A DNA stretch of 64,000 bases from VXMO01 sp965205915 (GTDB lineage Bacteria; Chloroflexota; Dehalococcoidia; UBA6926), in the NCBI GenBank assembly GCA_965205915.1, contig OZ242191.1, positions 62,001 through 126,000 on the forward strand, read 5' to 3'. The translations under genes were made by a program, and so were the position numbers. The notes under the pieces were generated by a model. The model saw only the letters and a program-made list of their open reading frames with translations. It was not told where the DNA came from and did not search any database. Below are positions 36,757 to 44,627 of the stretch, one piece after another. Each line of letters opens with the position of its first letter. Within the stretch, counting starts at the first letter, position 1.

Positions 36757-37596
36757 TCACTCCATAGTAGTGATGACGGTGACATATAGGAAAACGGCGG
36801 GGAGGATTGGGAGCAGGGAATCGAGACGGTCGAGGATGCCGCCGTGTCCGGGGAGCAGCGAGCCGGAGTCCTTTGCGCCCGCCTGCCGTTTGAGCCAGGA
36901 CTCTGCAAGATCGCCGATTTGGCCGAGGATGGAGAGTCCTGCTCCGAGGAGGATGGCGTTGACTACGGGCAGGCCATCGAGTTGCACGATCACGGCAAAG
37001 GCTGCGCTTATCGCCGCCGCGCCAATGACTGCGCCAGCCGCTCCCTCCCACGTCTTGCCGGGGCTTATGGAAGGGGAGAGTTTGTGGCGGCCAATGAGAC
37101 GGCCGGTGGCGTAGGCGGCGGTGTCAGAGGCGAAAGTGACGAGGATTGCGTAGGTGAGCCAGGCGAGGCCGTCGGTTGATTCTCTGAGTGCAAGGCCCGT
37201 TGCGAGTAGGGCGGCGGGATAGACGGACGCGCCGATGGTTGTTGTCCAACTTCTCGCGCCGTCCCAGCTACCGGTTCGGTAGGTGAACAGGGCTGCGCCG
37301 AGCGAGCCTCCGGCGACAACGGTTAGCGCGATGAGGGTAGGGGGCATGTAGGCGGTATGGCCGGAGTAGAGGAAAGCGGCGCCTATGAGTACAGAGAGTG
37401 GCCAGAGGACGCGGCCAAGCGGGCGGAGGAGGACGCGGAGTTCCCAGATGCCGAGGAATGTTGTTGCTGCGGTTATTGCCAGCAGGGGGATGCCGCCTAG
37501 CCAGACACATAGGGCGAGCAGGGGTATGCCGATGGCGGCGGTGGCGAGTCGGAGGGGGAGGGTGTCTCGTGTTCGGGACGTTGAATCGTTGTCCAT
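36757..37596 (-). CDS. cdsA: phosphatidate cytidylyltransferase
   Basis: 279 residues with about seven membrane helices. The signature GQIGDLAESWLKRQAGAKD, followed by LPGHGGILDRLDS near the C-terminus, marks CDP-diglyceride synthase; SPGKTWEGAAG precedes it. It makes CDP-diacylglycerol from phosphatidate and CTP. Normally next to uppS; here a DUF433-MntA/HepT module on the other strand lies between. Confidence 0.95.
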   Translation of the reverse strand: MDNDSTSRTRDTLPLRLATAAIGIPLLALCVWLGGIPLLAITAATTFLGIWELRVLLRPLGRVLWPLSVLIGAAFLYSGHTAYMPPTLIALTVVAGGSLGAALFTYRTGSWDGARSWTTTIGASVYPAALLATGLALRESTDGLAWLTYAILVTFASDTAAYATGRLIGRHKLSPSISPGKTWEGAAGAVIGAAAISAAFAVIVQLDGLPVVNAILLGAGLSILGQIGDLAESWLKRQAGAKDSGSLLPGHGGILDRLDSLLPILPAVFLYVTVITTME

Positions 37597-37649
37597 GGGG
37601 AGATTATGGGGGAGTGGGGGGTGGTTCGTAGAATATGTCTCATCGGGGC

Positions 37650-37655
37650 TATACT
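37650..37655 (+). promoter_or_regulatory. putative -10 box of the mntA-hepT module
   Basis: TATACT 25 nt before the ATG at 37681. TTCGTA at 37625 is a weak -35 candidate at 19 nt spacing. The module has its own promoter because it faces away from the operon. Confidence 0.4.
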
Positions 37656-37680
37656 CAATAGAGTCAAATGAGGCAGCAAA

Positions 37681-38208
37681 ATGAACTTGCGTGATTACAT
37701 AACCGTCGACCCAGAATCATTTGGAGGAGAAGCATGCATCGCCGGGACGAGCGTGCCTGTTTCCGCCATTTTGGAAAAGCTGGCCGCAGGCCTCGATGCC
37801 GATGAAATCCTGCGTTCCTTCCCCTCCGTCTCTCGTGACGCCATCAAGGCTGCCGTTCTTTTTGCTTCTGTTTTGGCAAAGAATGCGGGATTGGCGCATG
37901 ACCAACTAGTCTCCCCCTTAAGCAGGGAAGACGTGCTTCAGGCTTTGAGGGAGCACAAGGCTACGATGGTCGAGCAGTTTGGCATTACCGACTTGGCCCT
38001 ATTCGGATCCTACGCTCGTGGAACGGCAGTGATCGGAAGCGACGTTGATATTCTTGTAGCCTTTGACGGCCCCGCCACTGCGAAAGCATTCTTCGGATTA
38101 CAATTCTATTTGGAAGCCCTACTACGTCGCCGGGTAGATCTAGTCACCGATAAGGCCCTACGGATGGAATTCCGTCCCCGTGTAGAACTTGAGGCGGTGC
38201 GTGTCTGA
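37681..38208 (+). CDS. mntA: DUF433-MntA fusion: nucleotidyltransferase antitoxin
   Basis: 175 residues. About residues 4-65 (FGGEACIAGTSVPVSAILEK, then LRSFPSVSRDAIKAAVLFA) are a DUF433 domain, a small helical domain usually in antitoxins paired with other toxins. About residues 85-175 are a minimal nucleotidyltransferase with GSYARGTAVIGSDVDILVAF, the GSx10DxD motif of MntA, which inactivates HepT by AMP transfer. The fusion is unusual. hepT follows directly. Confidence 0.85.
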   Translation: MNLRDYITVDPESFGGEACIAGTSVPVSAILEKLAAGLDADEILRSFPSVSRDAIKAAVLFASVLAKNAGLAHDQLVSPLSREDVLQALREHKATMVEQFGITDLALFGSYARGTAVIGSDVDILVAFDGPATAKAFFGLQFYLEALLRRRVDLVTDKALRMEFRPRVELEAVRV

Positions 38209-38252
38209 ATCGAGCGGGGGGGCCCCGCGACTGGCAACAATATGCCGAAGAC

Positions 38253-38561
38253 ATGATCAGATTTGCGCAGAGGGCGCTAACTTACGTTGAAGGCATGGAT
38301 TTGGAAGACTTTCTGGCTGATGAACGAACATACGATGCCGTCCTGAGGAATATTGAGCTCATTGGCGAGGCTGCCACCCATGTTCCATTCGAAGTAGGCG
38401 AGGTTCAGCAGGCGATCGAATGGGGAAACATAATCGGGACCCGCAACCAACTAGCCCACGTCTATCTCGGTATAGATAACGATATCGTGTGGGATGTCTT
38501 GATCAGCAATCCTCCGACACTCATCGGCCAACTGCGCGCACTGCTATATTCAGCCGGCTAG
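38253..38561 (+). CDS. hepT: HepT-type toxin (DUF86), start displaced by a G7 run
   Basis: As read, ATG 38253 gives 102 residues beginning MIRFAQRALTYVEGMDLEDF, but family members begin earlier. The open frame just upstream encodes RDWQQYAEDM, which fits. GTG 38201 (overlapping the mntA stop) reads VSESSGG and joins this frame only if the run of seven G at 38216-38222 were six. RNQLAHVYLGID carries the HEPN RNase motif (Rx4-6H). The active-site part is intact, so the state of the toxin depends on the run. Confidence 0.82.
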   Translation: MIRFAQRALTYVEGMDLEDFLADERTYDAVLRNIELIGEAATHVPFEVGEVQQAIEWGNIIGTRNQLAHVYLGIDNDIVWDVLISNPPTLIGQLRALLYSAG

Positions 38562-38570
38562 GAGCGTCGC

Positions 38571-39296
38571 CTAATCACCCTCCACGCTGCCGAAGCGGCG
38601 TTTGCGGTTGGCGTAGGCGTTTAGGGCTTTTTGTACTTCTTCCGGGCCGAAGTCCGGCCAGAGGGTTGGGGTGAAGTAGAGCTCGGCGTAGGCTGCTTGC
38701 CATAGCAGGAAGTTGCTGATTCGCAGTTCGCCGCCGGTTCGAATCATCAGGTCAGGGTCGGGCAGGCCGTTGGTGAAGAGGCGGCGGGCGAGTTGAGGCT
38801 CATCCACGTCGTCCGGTGTTAGACCATCGCGGATGAGCGATCGCGCAGCCTCAAGGATGTCTTCGCGGCCGCCGTAGTCGAACGCGACGCTCAATGTGAT
38901 TCCGGTGTTGTCGCGCGTCATGTCCACGACGCGGTCGATTGCGGCGGCGATGTCGGGGCTGATGCGATCCTTGCGGCCCAGGTGGACAAGCCGAGCGCCC
39001 TCTTCATGGAGGCGGGGGGCGTCCTCCTTGATAGCCTCGGCGGCGAGCGCCATGAGTCCCTTCACCTCTTCGTTGGGGCGTCGCCAGTTCTCTGTGGAAA
39101 AGGCGTAGAGCGTGAGGTAGCGGACGCCACGCTCTGAGAATGCGCGGACGATGTCATGCAGCTTGATTCGGCCATGTTGGTGGCCCTCTTCACGGCGTAG
39201 GGCACGTTCCCGCGCCCATCGACCGTTGCCATCCATGACGATGGCGACGTGGCCGGGGATGGCAGGGCTGTTTGGCTCAGGGTCTGACTGCGTCAT
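38571..39296 (-). CDS. uppS: undecaprenyl diphosphate synthase
   Basis: 241 residues. AIVMDGNGRWARERA (catalytic Asp), LYAFSTENWRRP, and PDLMIRTGGELRISNFLLW are the cis-prenyltransferase signatures. It makes the C55 lipid carrier for cell-wall precursors from FPP and IPP. Follows frr on the same strand with an 18-bp gap. Confidence 0.96.
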   Translation of the reverse strand: MTQSDPEPNSPAIPGHVAIVMDGNGRWARERALRREEGHQHGRIKLHDIVRAFSERGVRYLTLYAFSTENWRRPNEEVKGLMALAAEAIKEDAPRLHEEGARLVHLGRKDRISPDIAAAIDRVVDMTRDNTGITLSVAFDYGGREDILEAARSLIRDGLTPDDVDEPQLARRLFTNGLPDPDLMIRTGGELRISNFLLWQAAYAELYFTPTLWPDFGPEEVQKALNAYANRKRRFGSVEGD

Positions 39297-39314
39297 ACGG
39301 AGATAGCGCGCGGG

Positions 39315-39872
39315 TCAGACTTCCATGACGGCCGCTTCCTTGGCCGCTCCAATTTCGTCGACCCGGCCGGTGTAGCGGTCGGTGATTTTCTGGAGTTGGT
39401 CGGCGGCGCGATGCTCGTCGTCCTCAGAGATTTCCTTGTCGCGCATAAGGCGGCGGAGGTGGTCCATCGCGTCCCGGCGGACGTTGCGAATGGCGACGCG
39501 CTCATCCTCGGACTTGGAACGGACGAGGCGTCCCATCTCTTTGCGTCGCTCCTCAGTCATGATCGGGATGGGGATGCGGAGCTTCTGGCCGTCGGCGATG
39601 GGTGAGAAGCCCAAATCGGTCTGGAGAATGGCGCGCTCGATGGCCGTTGTGGCGGAGCGGTCATAGGGCTGGACGACGAGGAGGCGCGGCTCCGGCGCGG
39701 TGATGGTTGCGAGTTGCTTGAGCGGGGTAGGGGTTCCGTAGTAGTCGACGCGCAGTTCCTCGATGAGGCCCGGGGAGGCGCGGCCGGTTCGGATGCCCGC
39801 CAGCTCGCGGTTCAGGACCTCACAGGTGCGCTGCATTCGATGTTCGGCGTCGTCCAGGATTTCTTGCGTCAT
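39315..39872 (-). CDS. frr: ribosome recycling factor
   Basis: 185 residues, the usual length. ELAGIRTGRASPGLIEELRV is the classic N-terminal motif, then YYGTPTPLKQLATI and QPYDRSATTAIERAI. With EF-G it releases ribosomes after termination. Between pyrH and uppS in the standard order. Confidence 0.97.
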   Translation of the reverse strand: MTQEILDDAEHRMQRTCEVLNRELAGIRTGRASPGLIEELRVDYYGTPTPLKQLATITAPEPRLLVVQPYDRSATTAIERAILQTDLGFSPIADGQKLRIPIPIMTEERRKEMGRLVRSKSEDERVAIRNVRRDAMDHLRRLMRDKEISEDDEHRAADQLQKITDRYTGRVDEIGAAKEAAVMEV

Positions 39873-39905
39873 GATTTTCCCTCTCCCGCCGGCAATACGG
39901 AGATC

Positions 39906-40637
39906 TCATCGCGAGCCGGTGGCGTTGACGAGCGTGCCGACGGTTTCCCCACTTAGTATCCTGCCAATGCTGCCGGTGTCAAAGATGTCAAAGACGACGA
40001 TGGGCAGGTTGTTGTCCATGCAGAGTGTCAGGGCGGTGCTATCCATGATGCCGAGCCGGAGATTGAGCGCGTCCATGTAGCTGATGCTGGAGTAGCGTTT
40101 TGCGCCGGGGTTCCGGTTGGGGTCGGAGTCGTAGATGCCGTCCACCTTGTTCTTGGACATGAGGAGCACATCTGCGCCGACCTCAACGGCCCTCAGCGCT
40201 GCTGCCGTGTCCGTCGTCATGTACGGGTTGCCGGTTCCGGCGGCAAAGACGACGACGCGTCCTTTTTCCATGTGGCGAATCGAACGGCGGCGGATGTAGG
40301 GCTCCGCGACGGCCTGGATGTTAATGGCGGAAAGGGTGCGGACGTTCGCGCCGAGGCTCTCAAGGGAGGTCTGGAGCGCGAGGGCGTTGATGACGGTGGC
40401 CAACATGCCGGAGTAGTCGGCCGTGGCGCGATCCATGCCGGACTCCTCGGCGATTCGGCCACGCCAGATATTGCCGCCACCGACGACGAGGCCCATCTGG
40501 ACGCCGGAGTTCAGGACGTTGCAGACCTCTGTGGCGACCTGACGGACGGTATCGACGTCAATGCCGTACGGGCGGGGGCCCATGAGCGCCTCGCCGCTGA
40601 GCTTGAGGAGAACTCGCCGAGGTTTATCGCTGTCCAG
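39906..40637 (-). CDS. pyrH: UMP kinase, probably with a CTG start
   Basis: The family begins with VLLKLSGEALMG, the phosphate-binding segment. Here PRRVLLKLSGEALMGPRPYG is present in frame, but the first ATG (40583) lies inside it, so a protein from that codon would lack the essential Lys. No ATG, GTG or TTG occurs in frame between the tsf stop and this motif. CTG 40637, with AGAGG 8 nt upstream, gives 243 residues, the normal length; CTG 40658 is another choice. Later motifs: LVVGGGNIWRG, MLATVINALALQ, VLLMSKNKVDGIYDSDP. It makes UDP from UMP. Confidence 0.85.
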   Translation of the reverse strand: MDSDKPRRVLLKLSGEALMGPRPYGIDVDTVRQVATEVCNVLNSGVQMGLVVGGGNIWRGRIAEESGMDRATADYSGMLATVINALALQTSLESLGANVRTLSAINIQAVAEPYIRRRSIRHMEKGRVVVFAAGTGNPYMTTDTAAALRAVEVGADVLLMSKNKVDGIYDSDPNRNPGAKRYSSISYMDALNLRLGIMDSTALTLCMDNNLPIVVFDIFDTGSIGRILSGETVGTLVNATGSR

Positions 40638-40675
40638 CGTGTCAGCCTCTTTTCTCAGCGTCCCTCTTGGGGGAC

Positions 40676-41185
40676 CTATTCTTCGCCGAGGCCGTAGCGG
40701 ACGAATCGCCTTATGACGATGTTTTCGCCGACCTTGGCAACGGTGTCGGTCACAAGATTTCCGATTGTCTGGCTTGAATCCTTGACGAAGGGTTGGTGGA
40801 GGAGGCGGGGCTCGCCATCGGACGTATCGAGGTCATCGAGCGGGCGCTCATCGTCGATTGCCTGCGGGTCCATCGCGGCGACCTGGAGGGCGATATTGTG
40901 TGCCAGCTCCTTGAAATCGTCGGTGCGCGCGACGAAGTCCGTCTCGCAGTTGAGCTCAACGATGACGCCGATGCGGCCGCCGGCGTGGACGTAGGTCTCG
41001 ATGAGGCCCTCGTTGGCGGCGCGGGAGGCCTTCTTGGCGACGGTGGCGATGCCGCGCTCCCTGAGGAGGGCAATGGCCTTGTCCATGTCGCCATTGGCGT
41101 CCTGGAGGGCGTTTTTGCAGTCCATGATTCCGGCGCTTGTGCGCTCACGCAGTTCCTTGATTGCGTCAGCCGAGATGGTCGTCAC
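40676..41185 (-). CDS. tsf: elongation factor Ts (short form)
   Basis: 169 residues; E. coli EF-Ts has ~280, so this is the short type. IKELRERTSAGIMDCKNALQ and LNCETDFVARTDDF are the conserved N-terminal and core motifs that contact EF-Tu. It follows rpsB and precedes pyrH. Confidence 0.95.
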   Translation of the reverse strand: MTTISADAIKELRERTSAGIMDCKNALQDANGDMDKAIALLRERGIATVAKKASRAANEGLIETYVHAGGRIGVIVELNCETDFVARTDDFKELAHNIALQVAAMDPQAIDDERPLDDLDTSDGEPRLLHQPFVKDSSQTIGNLVTDTVAKVGENIVIRRFVRYGLGEE

Positions 41186-41304
41186 TTTATGCTCCTGCTG
41201 CCATTGTTTGCGCCGTTCATCTTGCGTGGCGCGTTGATTTTCCTTGCGTGTCTCTTGTCGGGCGGTAGAGTGCCCACGGTGTTTCGTCGATCGAGGGTAG
41301 GGCG

Positions 41305-42126
41305 CTAGGCGGTTGCCGCCCCTGCTTCTCTCTCTTGTCGGATGCGCTGTCCCTCAGCCACGCCCTCGACGACGGCGTCCGCGATGCGGCCGGTCATGAG
41401 GCGCAGGGCGCGGATGGCGTCATCATTGCCGGGGATTGGGTAATCGATAAGGTCGACGTTGCAGTCGGTGTCGGCGATGGCGACGATGGGGATTCCCATC
41501 TTTCGCCCCTCGGCGATGGCGATCTTTTCACGCGCGGCGTCGATGACGTAGAGCGCGCCCGGCATCTCCGTCATTTCCTTGATGCCGCCGAGATAGCGGT
41601 TAAGCTTGCCGATTCGTTCTTCGAGACGGCCCGCCTCTTTCTTTGGCAGGAAGGCGAATTCGCCCTTGGCGCGACGGTCTTCCTGGCGAACAAGGAAGTC
41701 GATGCGGGACTGAATTGTGCGGAAATTGGTGAGTGTGCCGCCGAGCCAACGCTGGTTGACCCATGGCTGCTCGGCGCGGAGCGCCTCCGATGATACGGCG
41801 TCCTGCGCCTGCTTCTTTGTGCCGACGAACAGGATTTTCTTGCCGGTCATAGCGACTTGACGAATGAACTCCGCCGCCGCTTCAAGGCGGTCAAGAGTTT
41901 TCTGGAGATCGATGATGTGAATGCCGTTGCGCTGTGTGAAGACAAACGGCTTCATCTTGGGGTGCCAGCGGCGGGTGGGATGACCGAAATGGACTCCGGC
42001 CTCCAGAAGCAATTTCATGGTGATTTCCGGCTTATCGTCGCTGTCGGGCGTCGGCGGTGTTTCCGCCACTGCCAGAATCGGCGCCGTGTCTTCGCTGGCC
42101 GTTGTTGTGCCGCCGTCCGTCGTCAA
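41305..42126 (-). CDS. rpsB: 30S ribosomal protein S2
   Basis: 273 residues. The S2 core begins LLEAGVHFGHPTRRWHPKMK, with GGTLTNFRTIQSRI and PIVAIADTDCNVDLIDYPIP later. A ~35-residue Thr/Pro/Asp-rich N-terminal extension is unusual; an internal ATG (MKLLLEAGVHFGH) is an alternative start. First gene of the rpsB-tsf-pyrH-frr-uppS run, with a promoter at 42166-42174. Confidence 0.95.
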   Translation of the reverse strand: MTTDGGTTTASEDTAPILAVAETPPTPDSDDKPEITMKLLLEAGVHFGHPTRRWHPKMKPFVFTQRNGIHIIDLQKTLDRLEAAAEFIRQVAMTGKKILFVGTKKQAQDAVSSEALRAEQPWVNQRWLGGTLTNFRTIQSRIDFLVRQEDRRAKGEFAFLPKKEAGRLEERIGKLNRYLGGIKEMTEMPGALYVIDAAREKIAIAEGRKMGIPIVAIADTDCNVDLIDYPIPGNDDAIRALRLMTGRIADAVVEGVAEGQRIRQEREAGAATA

Positions 42127-42165
42127 GAGCCACCCCTTTTACGTATACAAACCTGTATTTGGCTC

Positions 42166-42174
42166 AGTATAGCA
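42166..42174 (-). promoter_or_regulatory. extended -10 promoter of the rpsB operon
   Basis: TGCTATACT on the minus strand (TATACT at 42166-42171) is an extended -10 box about 40 nt before the rpsB start. No good -35 box at 16-18 nt, which fits an extended -10 promoter. Confidence 0.55.
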
Positions 42175-42364
42175 TGGGGGGCATGACGGGCAGCGCCAAC
42201 ACTGCCTGATGTGGACGGTATGCGCCATCGGTTGACCCCAGATACGGCCACACCTACAATCGTATGTGCCGCCGACCGGAGAATCGGTCAGAACATAACC
42301 CGCGCAGGCCAGAGGGCGGCAGATAGCAACAGGCATCTTCGGGCCTTGCGGGAACGGGGTAACA

Positions 42365-42631
42365 ATGTCACCACGATACGATTACGACTGCCCAACCTGC
42401 GGAAGCCGCTTTGAGCTTCGGCAGGGTTTCGACTCGGAGCCGATTGCGCCGTGCCCGTCGTGCGAGACGGAGAGCAAGCGCGTGCTGTACGCGCCGCAGG
42501 TGGTCTATAACGCGAGCGGTTTCTACACGAGCGATAAGAAGAATACCGGCTTTGGGAGCTATTGGAACCGCAAGTCCGAGGCGGAAGACCATGGCAAGGT
42601 GGATCCCGACACGGGAGTCGGCGCTTACTAG
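42365..42631 (+). CDS. FmdB-type zinc ribbon protein 1
   Basis: 88 residues. YDYDCPTCGSRFELRQGFDS with CPSC is the FmdB zinc ribbon (two CxxC pairs), followed by KRVLYAPQVVYNASGFYTSD. Family members are thought to be small regulators; function unproven. A second, similar gene follows 73 bp later. Divergent from rpsB. Confidence 0.88.
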   Translation: MSPRYDYDCPTCGSRFELRQGFDSEPIAPCPSCETESKRVLYAPQVVYNASGFYTSDKKNTGFGSYWNRKSEAEDHGKVDPDTGVGAY

Positions 42632-42704
42632 GACGCGCACTCACACCGGTTCGGGTTTTTGCAGTTATTTTCGACTCGCTGATTTTCAAACGGGAACGAT
42701 AGCC

Positions 42705-43031
42705 ATGCCGATGTACGACTACTCATGCCAATCATGCTCGCACAGGTTTGCCGTGCGGCAGGGGTACCACGACGCGCGAGAGGCGCCATGCCCGCAATGC
42801 GGCGGGGCGGCTGAGCAGCGGATCTCCATGCCCGCCGTTATTTTCAAGGGCAGCGGGTTCTATGTGAACGATTACGGCGGCAAGAAGACCGGGCAGCCGC
42901 CGGCCAAGGACACCGGCGACGACGGCGGTGATTCCGGCGGGGACGCCGATAGTGGCGGAGACGATCACGACCACGCGTCCGCCGGGGCATCCGACCATTC
43001 ACACCCGCACCCGCATCCGCGCCCTGACTAG
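42705..43031 (+). CDS. FmdB-type zinc ribbon protein 2 with His-rich tail
   Basis: 108 residues from ATG 42705 (MPMYDYSCQSCSHRFAVRQG, CPQCGGAAEQRISMPAVIFKG). The second half is a Gly/Asp tail ending in a His-rich segment (HDHASAGASDHSHPHPHP), a possible metal store or binding site. It shares the fold and arrangement of the preceding gene, so a tandem duplication is likely. Confidence 0.88.
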   Translation: MPMYDYSCQSCSHRFAVRQGYHDAREAPCPQCGGAAEQRISMPAVIFKGSGFYVNDYGGKKTGQPPAKDTGDDGGDSGGDADSGGDDHDHASAGASDHSHPHPHPRPD

Positions 43032-43049
43032 GTAGGCGGCGCGACCTGC

Positions 43050-43238
43050 GTGCCCCCCGCCTGCGCGGGGGATTCGGGAAAGCGCGGGGGATTCGAAAGA
43101 AAAATTCGGGGATTCTGCTGCGAATTCGTATTGCGGCGCCGGGTGGCAGATTGGAGTTCCTAGATTCCTCGCTGCGCTCGGAATGATATGGAACGGAGTC
43201 GGCAGGCGTTACGGACTGTGGCCGGGCAATGGAGTTCA
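43050..43238. repeat. mixed dispersed palindromes upstream of the 34-bp array
   Basis: CCCCCGCCTGCGCGGGGGA at about 43052 and GATTCCTCGCTGCGCTCGGA at about 43162, plus remnants. No gene. Confidence 0.6.
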
Positions 43239-43646
43239 AGATTCCCGCTTTCGCGGGAATGACGGGTGGGGTGGATTCCCGCTTTCGCGGGAATGACGGG
43301 TGGGGTGGATTCCCGCTTGCGTGGGAATGACGGGCGGGGTGGATTCCCGCTTGCGTGGGAATGACGGGCGGGGTGGATTCCCGCTTTCGCGGGAATGACG
43401 GGTGGGGTGGATTCCGGCTTGCGTGGGAATGACGGGCGGGGTGGATTCCGGCCTGCGCGGGAATGACGGGTGGGGTGGATTCCGGCTTGCGTGGGAATGA
43501 CGGGTGGGGTGGATTCCGGCTTGCGTGGGAATGATGGGTGGGATGGATTCCGGCTTTCGCGGGGATGATGGGTGGGGTGGATTCCGGCTTTCGCGGGGGT
43601 GACGGGTGGGGTGGATTCCCGCTTGCGTGGGGATGATGGGTGGGAT
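43239..43646. repeat. tandem array: 12 copies of a 34-bp palindromic unit
   Basis: Each unit is GATTCCCGCTTTCGCGGGAA-type palindrome plus TGACGGGTGGGGTG. Arms vary between copies (CCCGC/GCGGG, CCGGC with G-T mismatches), showing separate decay. The array runs to within two bases of the dtd start codon, so the last unit's GGGTGGGATGG stands in the ribosome-binding position of dtd. Confidence 0.85.
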
Positions 43647-43648
43647 GG

Positions 43649-44113
43649 ATGCGGGTTGTTATTCAGCGGGTTTTACGGGCGAGTGTGCGCGTTGATGGGG
43701 AGATCATCGGGGAGATTGGGGCTGGCGCTCTGATTCTCGCGGGGGTTCGTGTGGGTGACACCGAGGATGATGTTCGCTATTTGACGGGCAAGATCAGCGG
43801 GTTGCGTATCTTCGCCGATGGGGACAAGCATTTCGAACGCTCTATCACAGAGACCGGCGGCTCGCTGCTTGTCGTCAGCCAATTCACGCTGTACGCGGAT
43901 ACGCGCAAGGGACGCAGGCCGAGTTTCGTGGAGGCCGCGCCGCCTGCTGAGGCGGAACGGCTGTATGAACTGCTTGTTGGTGAGCTGCGCGGGCAGGGGC
44001 TGACGGTGGAGACGGGGCGTTTCGGGGCGATGATGGACGTTGAACTGGTCAATGCAGGGCCGGTGACGGTGATCATCGACAGTGAGGACAGGCAGCGGGC
44101 GAGACGCGGCTAA
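43649..44113 (+). CDS. dtd: D-aminoacyl-tRNA deacylase
   Basis: 154 residues from ATG 43649 (MRVVIQRVLRASVRVDGEII). SQFTLYADTRKGRRPSFVEA and ELVNAGPVTVIID are the two active-site motifs. It removes D-amino acids from mischarged tRNA. Its upstream DNA is the 34-bp repeat array. The 3' end overlaps the convergent gene at 44110 by 4 bp. Confidence 0.95.
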   Translation: MRVVIQRVLRASVRVDGEIIGEIGAGALILAGVRVGDTEDDVRYLTGKISGLRIFADGDKHFERSITETGGSLLVVSQFTLYADTRKGRRPSFVEAAPPAEAERLYELLVGELRGQGLTVETGRFGAMMDVELVNAGPVTVIIDSEDRQRARRG

Positions 44114-44616
44114 ATCGCCGGCGGGCGGATCGTTAGCTCGACTGAGATGAGAGCCAACACGATAACAACGATCAGGACGAGCGATATTCCCACAAACCAG
44201 GGGATGTAGCGCTGGAACGGCAGCGGCTCCTCCGGCGGTCTGAGCGGCGGCCACGTCGCGCCCCGCGAGGCAAGAACCAGGTTTTCCAGCGACTTTCCGG
44301 CGATGGCGGTGACACCCGCCTCCTGCACACTCTCACGAGCGCCGTCCGAAAGCTCCGCGTCCGTTATCAAGAATGCCGTCTGCGCCTGTAGAGATTCTTT
44401 CTGGTTGCTGAACTCCTGCACGACGGCGGGGCCGAGTTTCTCCGGCGAGACACCGAACTCGAATCGGGCTATGGCGCGGTGGCCGCGGCCCTGGAGTATG
44501 ACGAGATCGCCGATCGGTGGGGAATCGCCGGTGGTAGTCGTTGGCAGGTGAAAGCCGCCACGTCCCAGGTAGCCGAGGACGATGTCGCGGACGGTCTCGG
44601 GTTCGTAACGTCTCAT
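44110..44616 (-). CDS. membrane-anchored protein, possible degenerate restriction-endonuclease fold
   Basis: 168 residues. The first ~120 form a soluble domain with IGDLVILQGRGHRAIARFEF and TAFLITDAELSDGARESVQE then AGVTAIAGKSLENLV. This ending resembles the last part of Mrr-type nuclease domains, but no full D..ExK set is seen. One membrane helix lies at about residues 138-160. Function unknown; the endonuclease-like link is a guess from pattern only. Confidence 0.6.
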   Translation of the reverse strand: MRRYEPETVRDIVLGYLGRGGFHLPTTTTGDSPPIGDLVILQGRGHRAIARFEFGVSPEKLGPAVVQEFSNQKESLQAQTAFLITDAELSDGARESVQEAGVTAIAGKSLENLVLASRGATWPPLRPPEEPLPFQRYIPWFVGISLVLIVVIVLALISVELTIRPPAI

Positions 44617-44627
44617 GTGGGAAGGAT

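Noticed and set aside
42139..42336. Cys-rich frame on the minus strand upstream of rpsB
   Set aside because: It overlaps the rpsB promoter and resembles no family; likely a chance frame.
43239..43646. Regular 34-bp array considered as a CRISPR
   Set aside because: There are no unique spacers: the whole 34-bp unit repeats, palindrome and flank together, and no cas genes are near.
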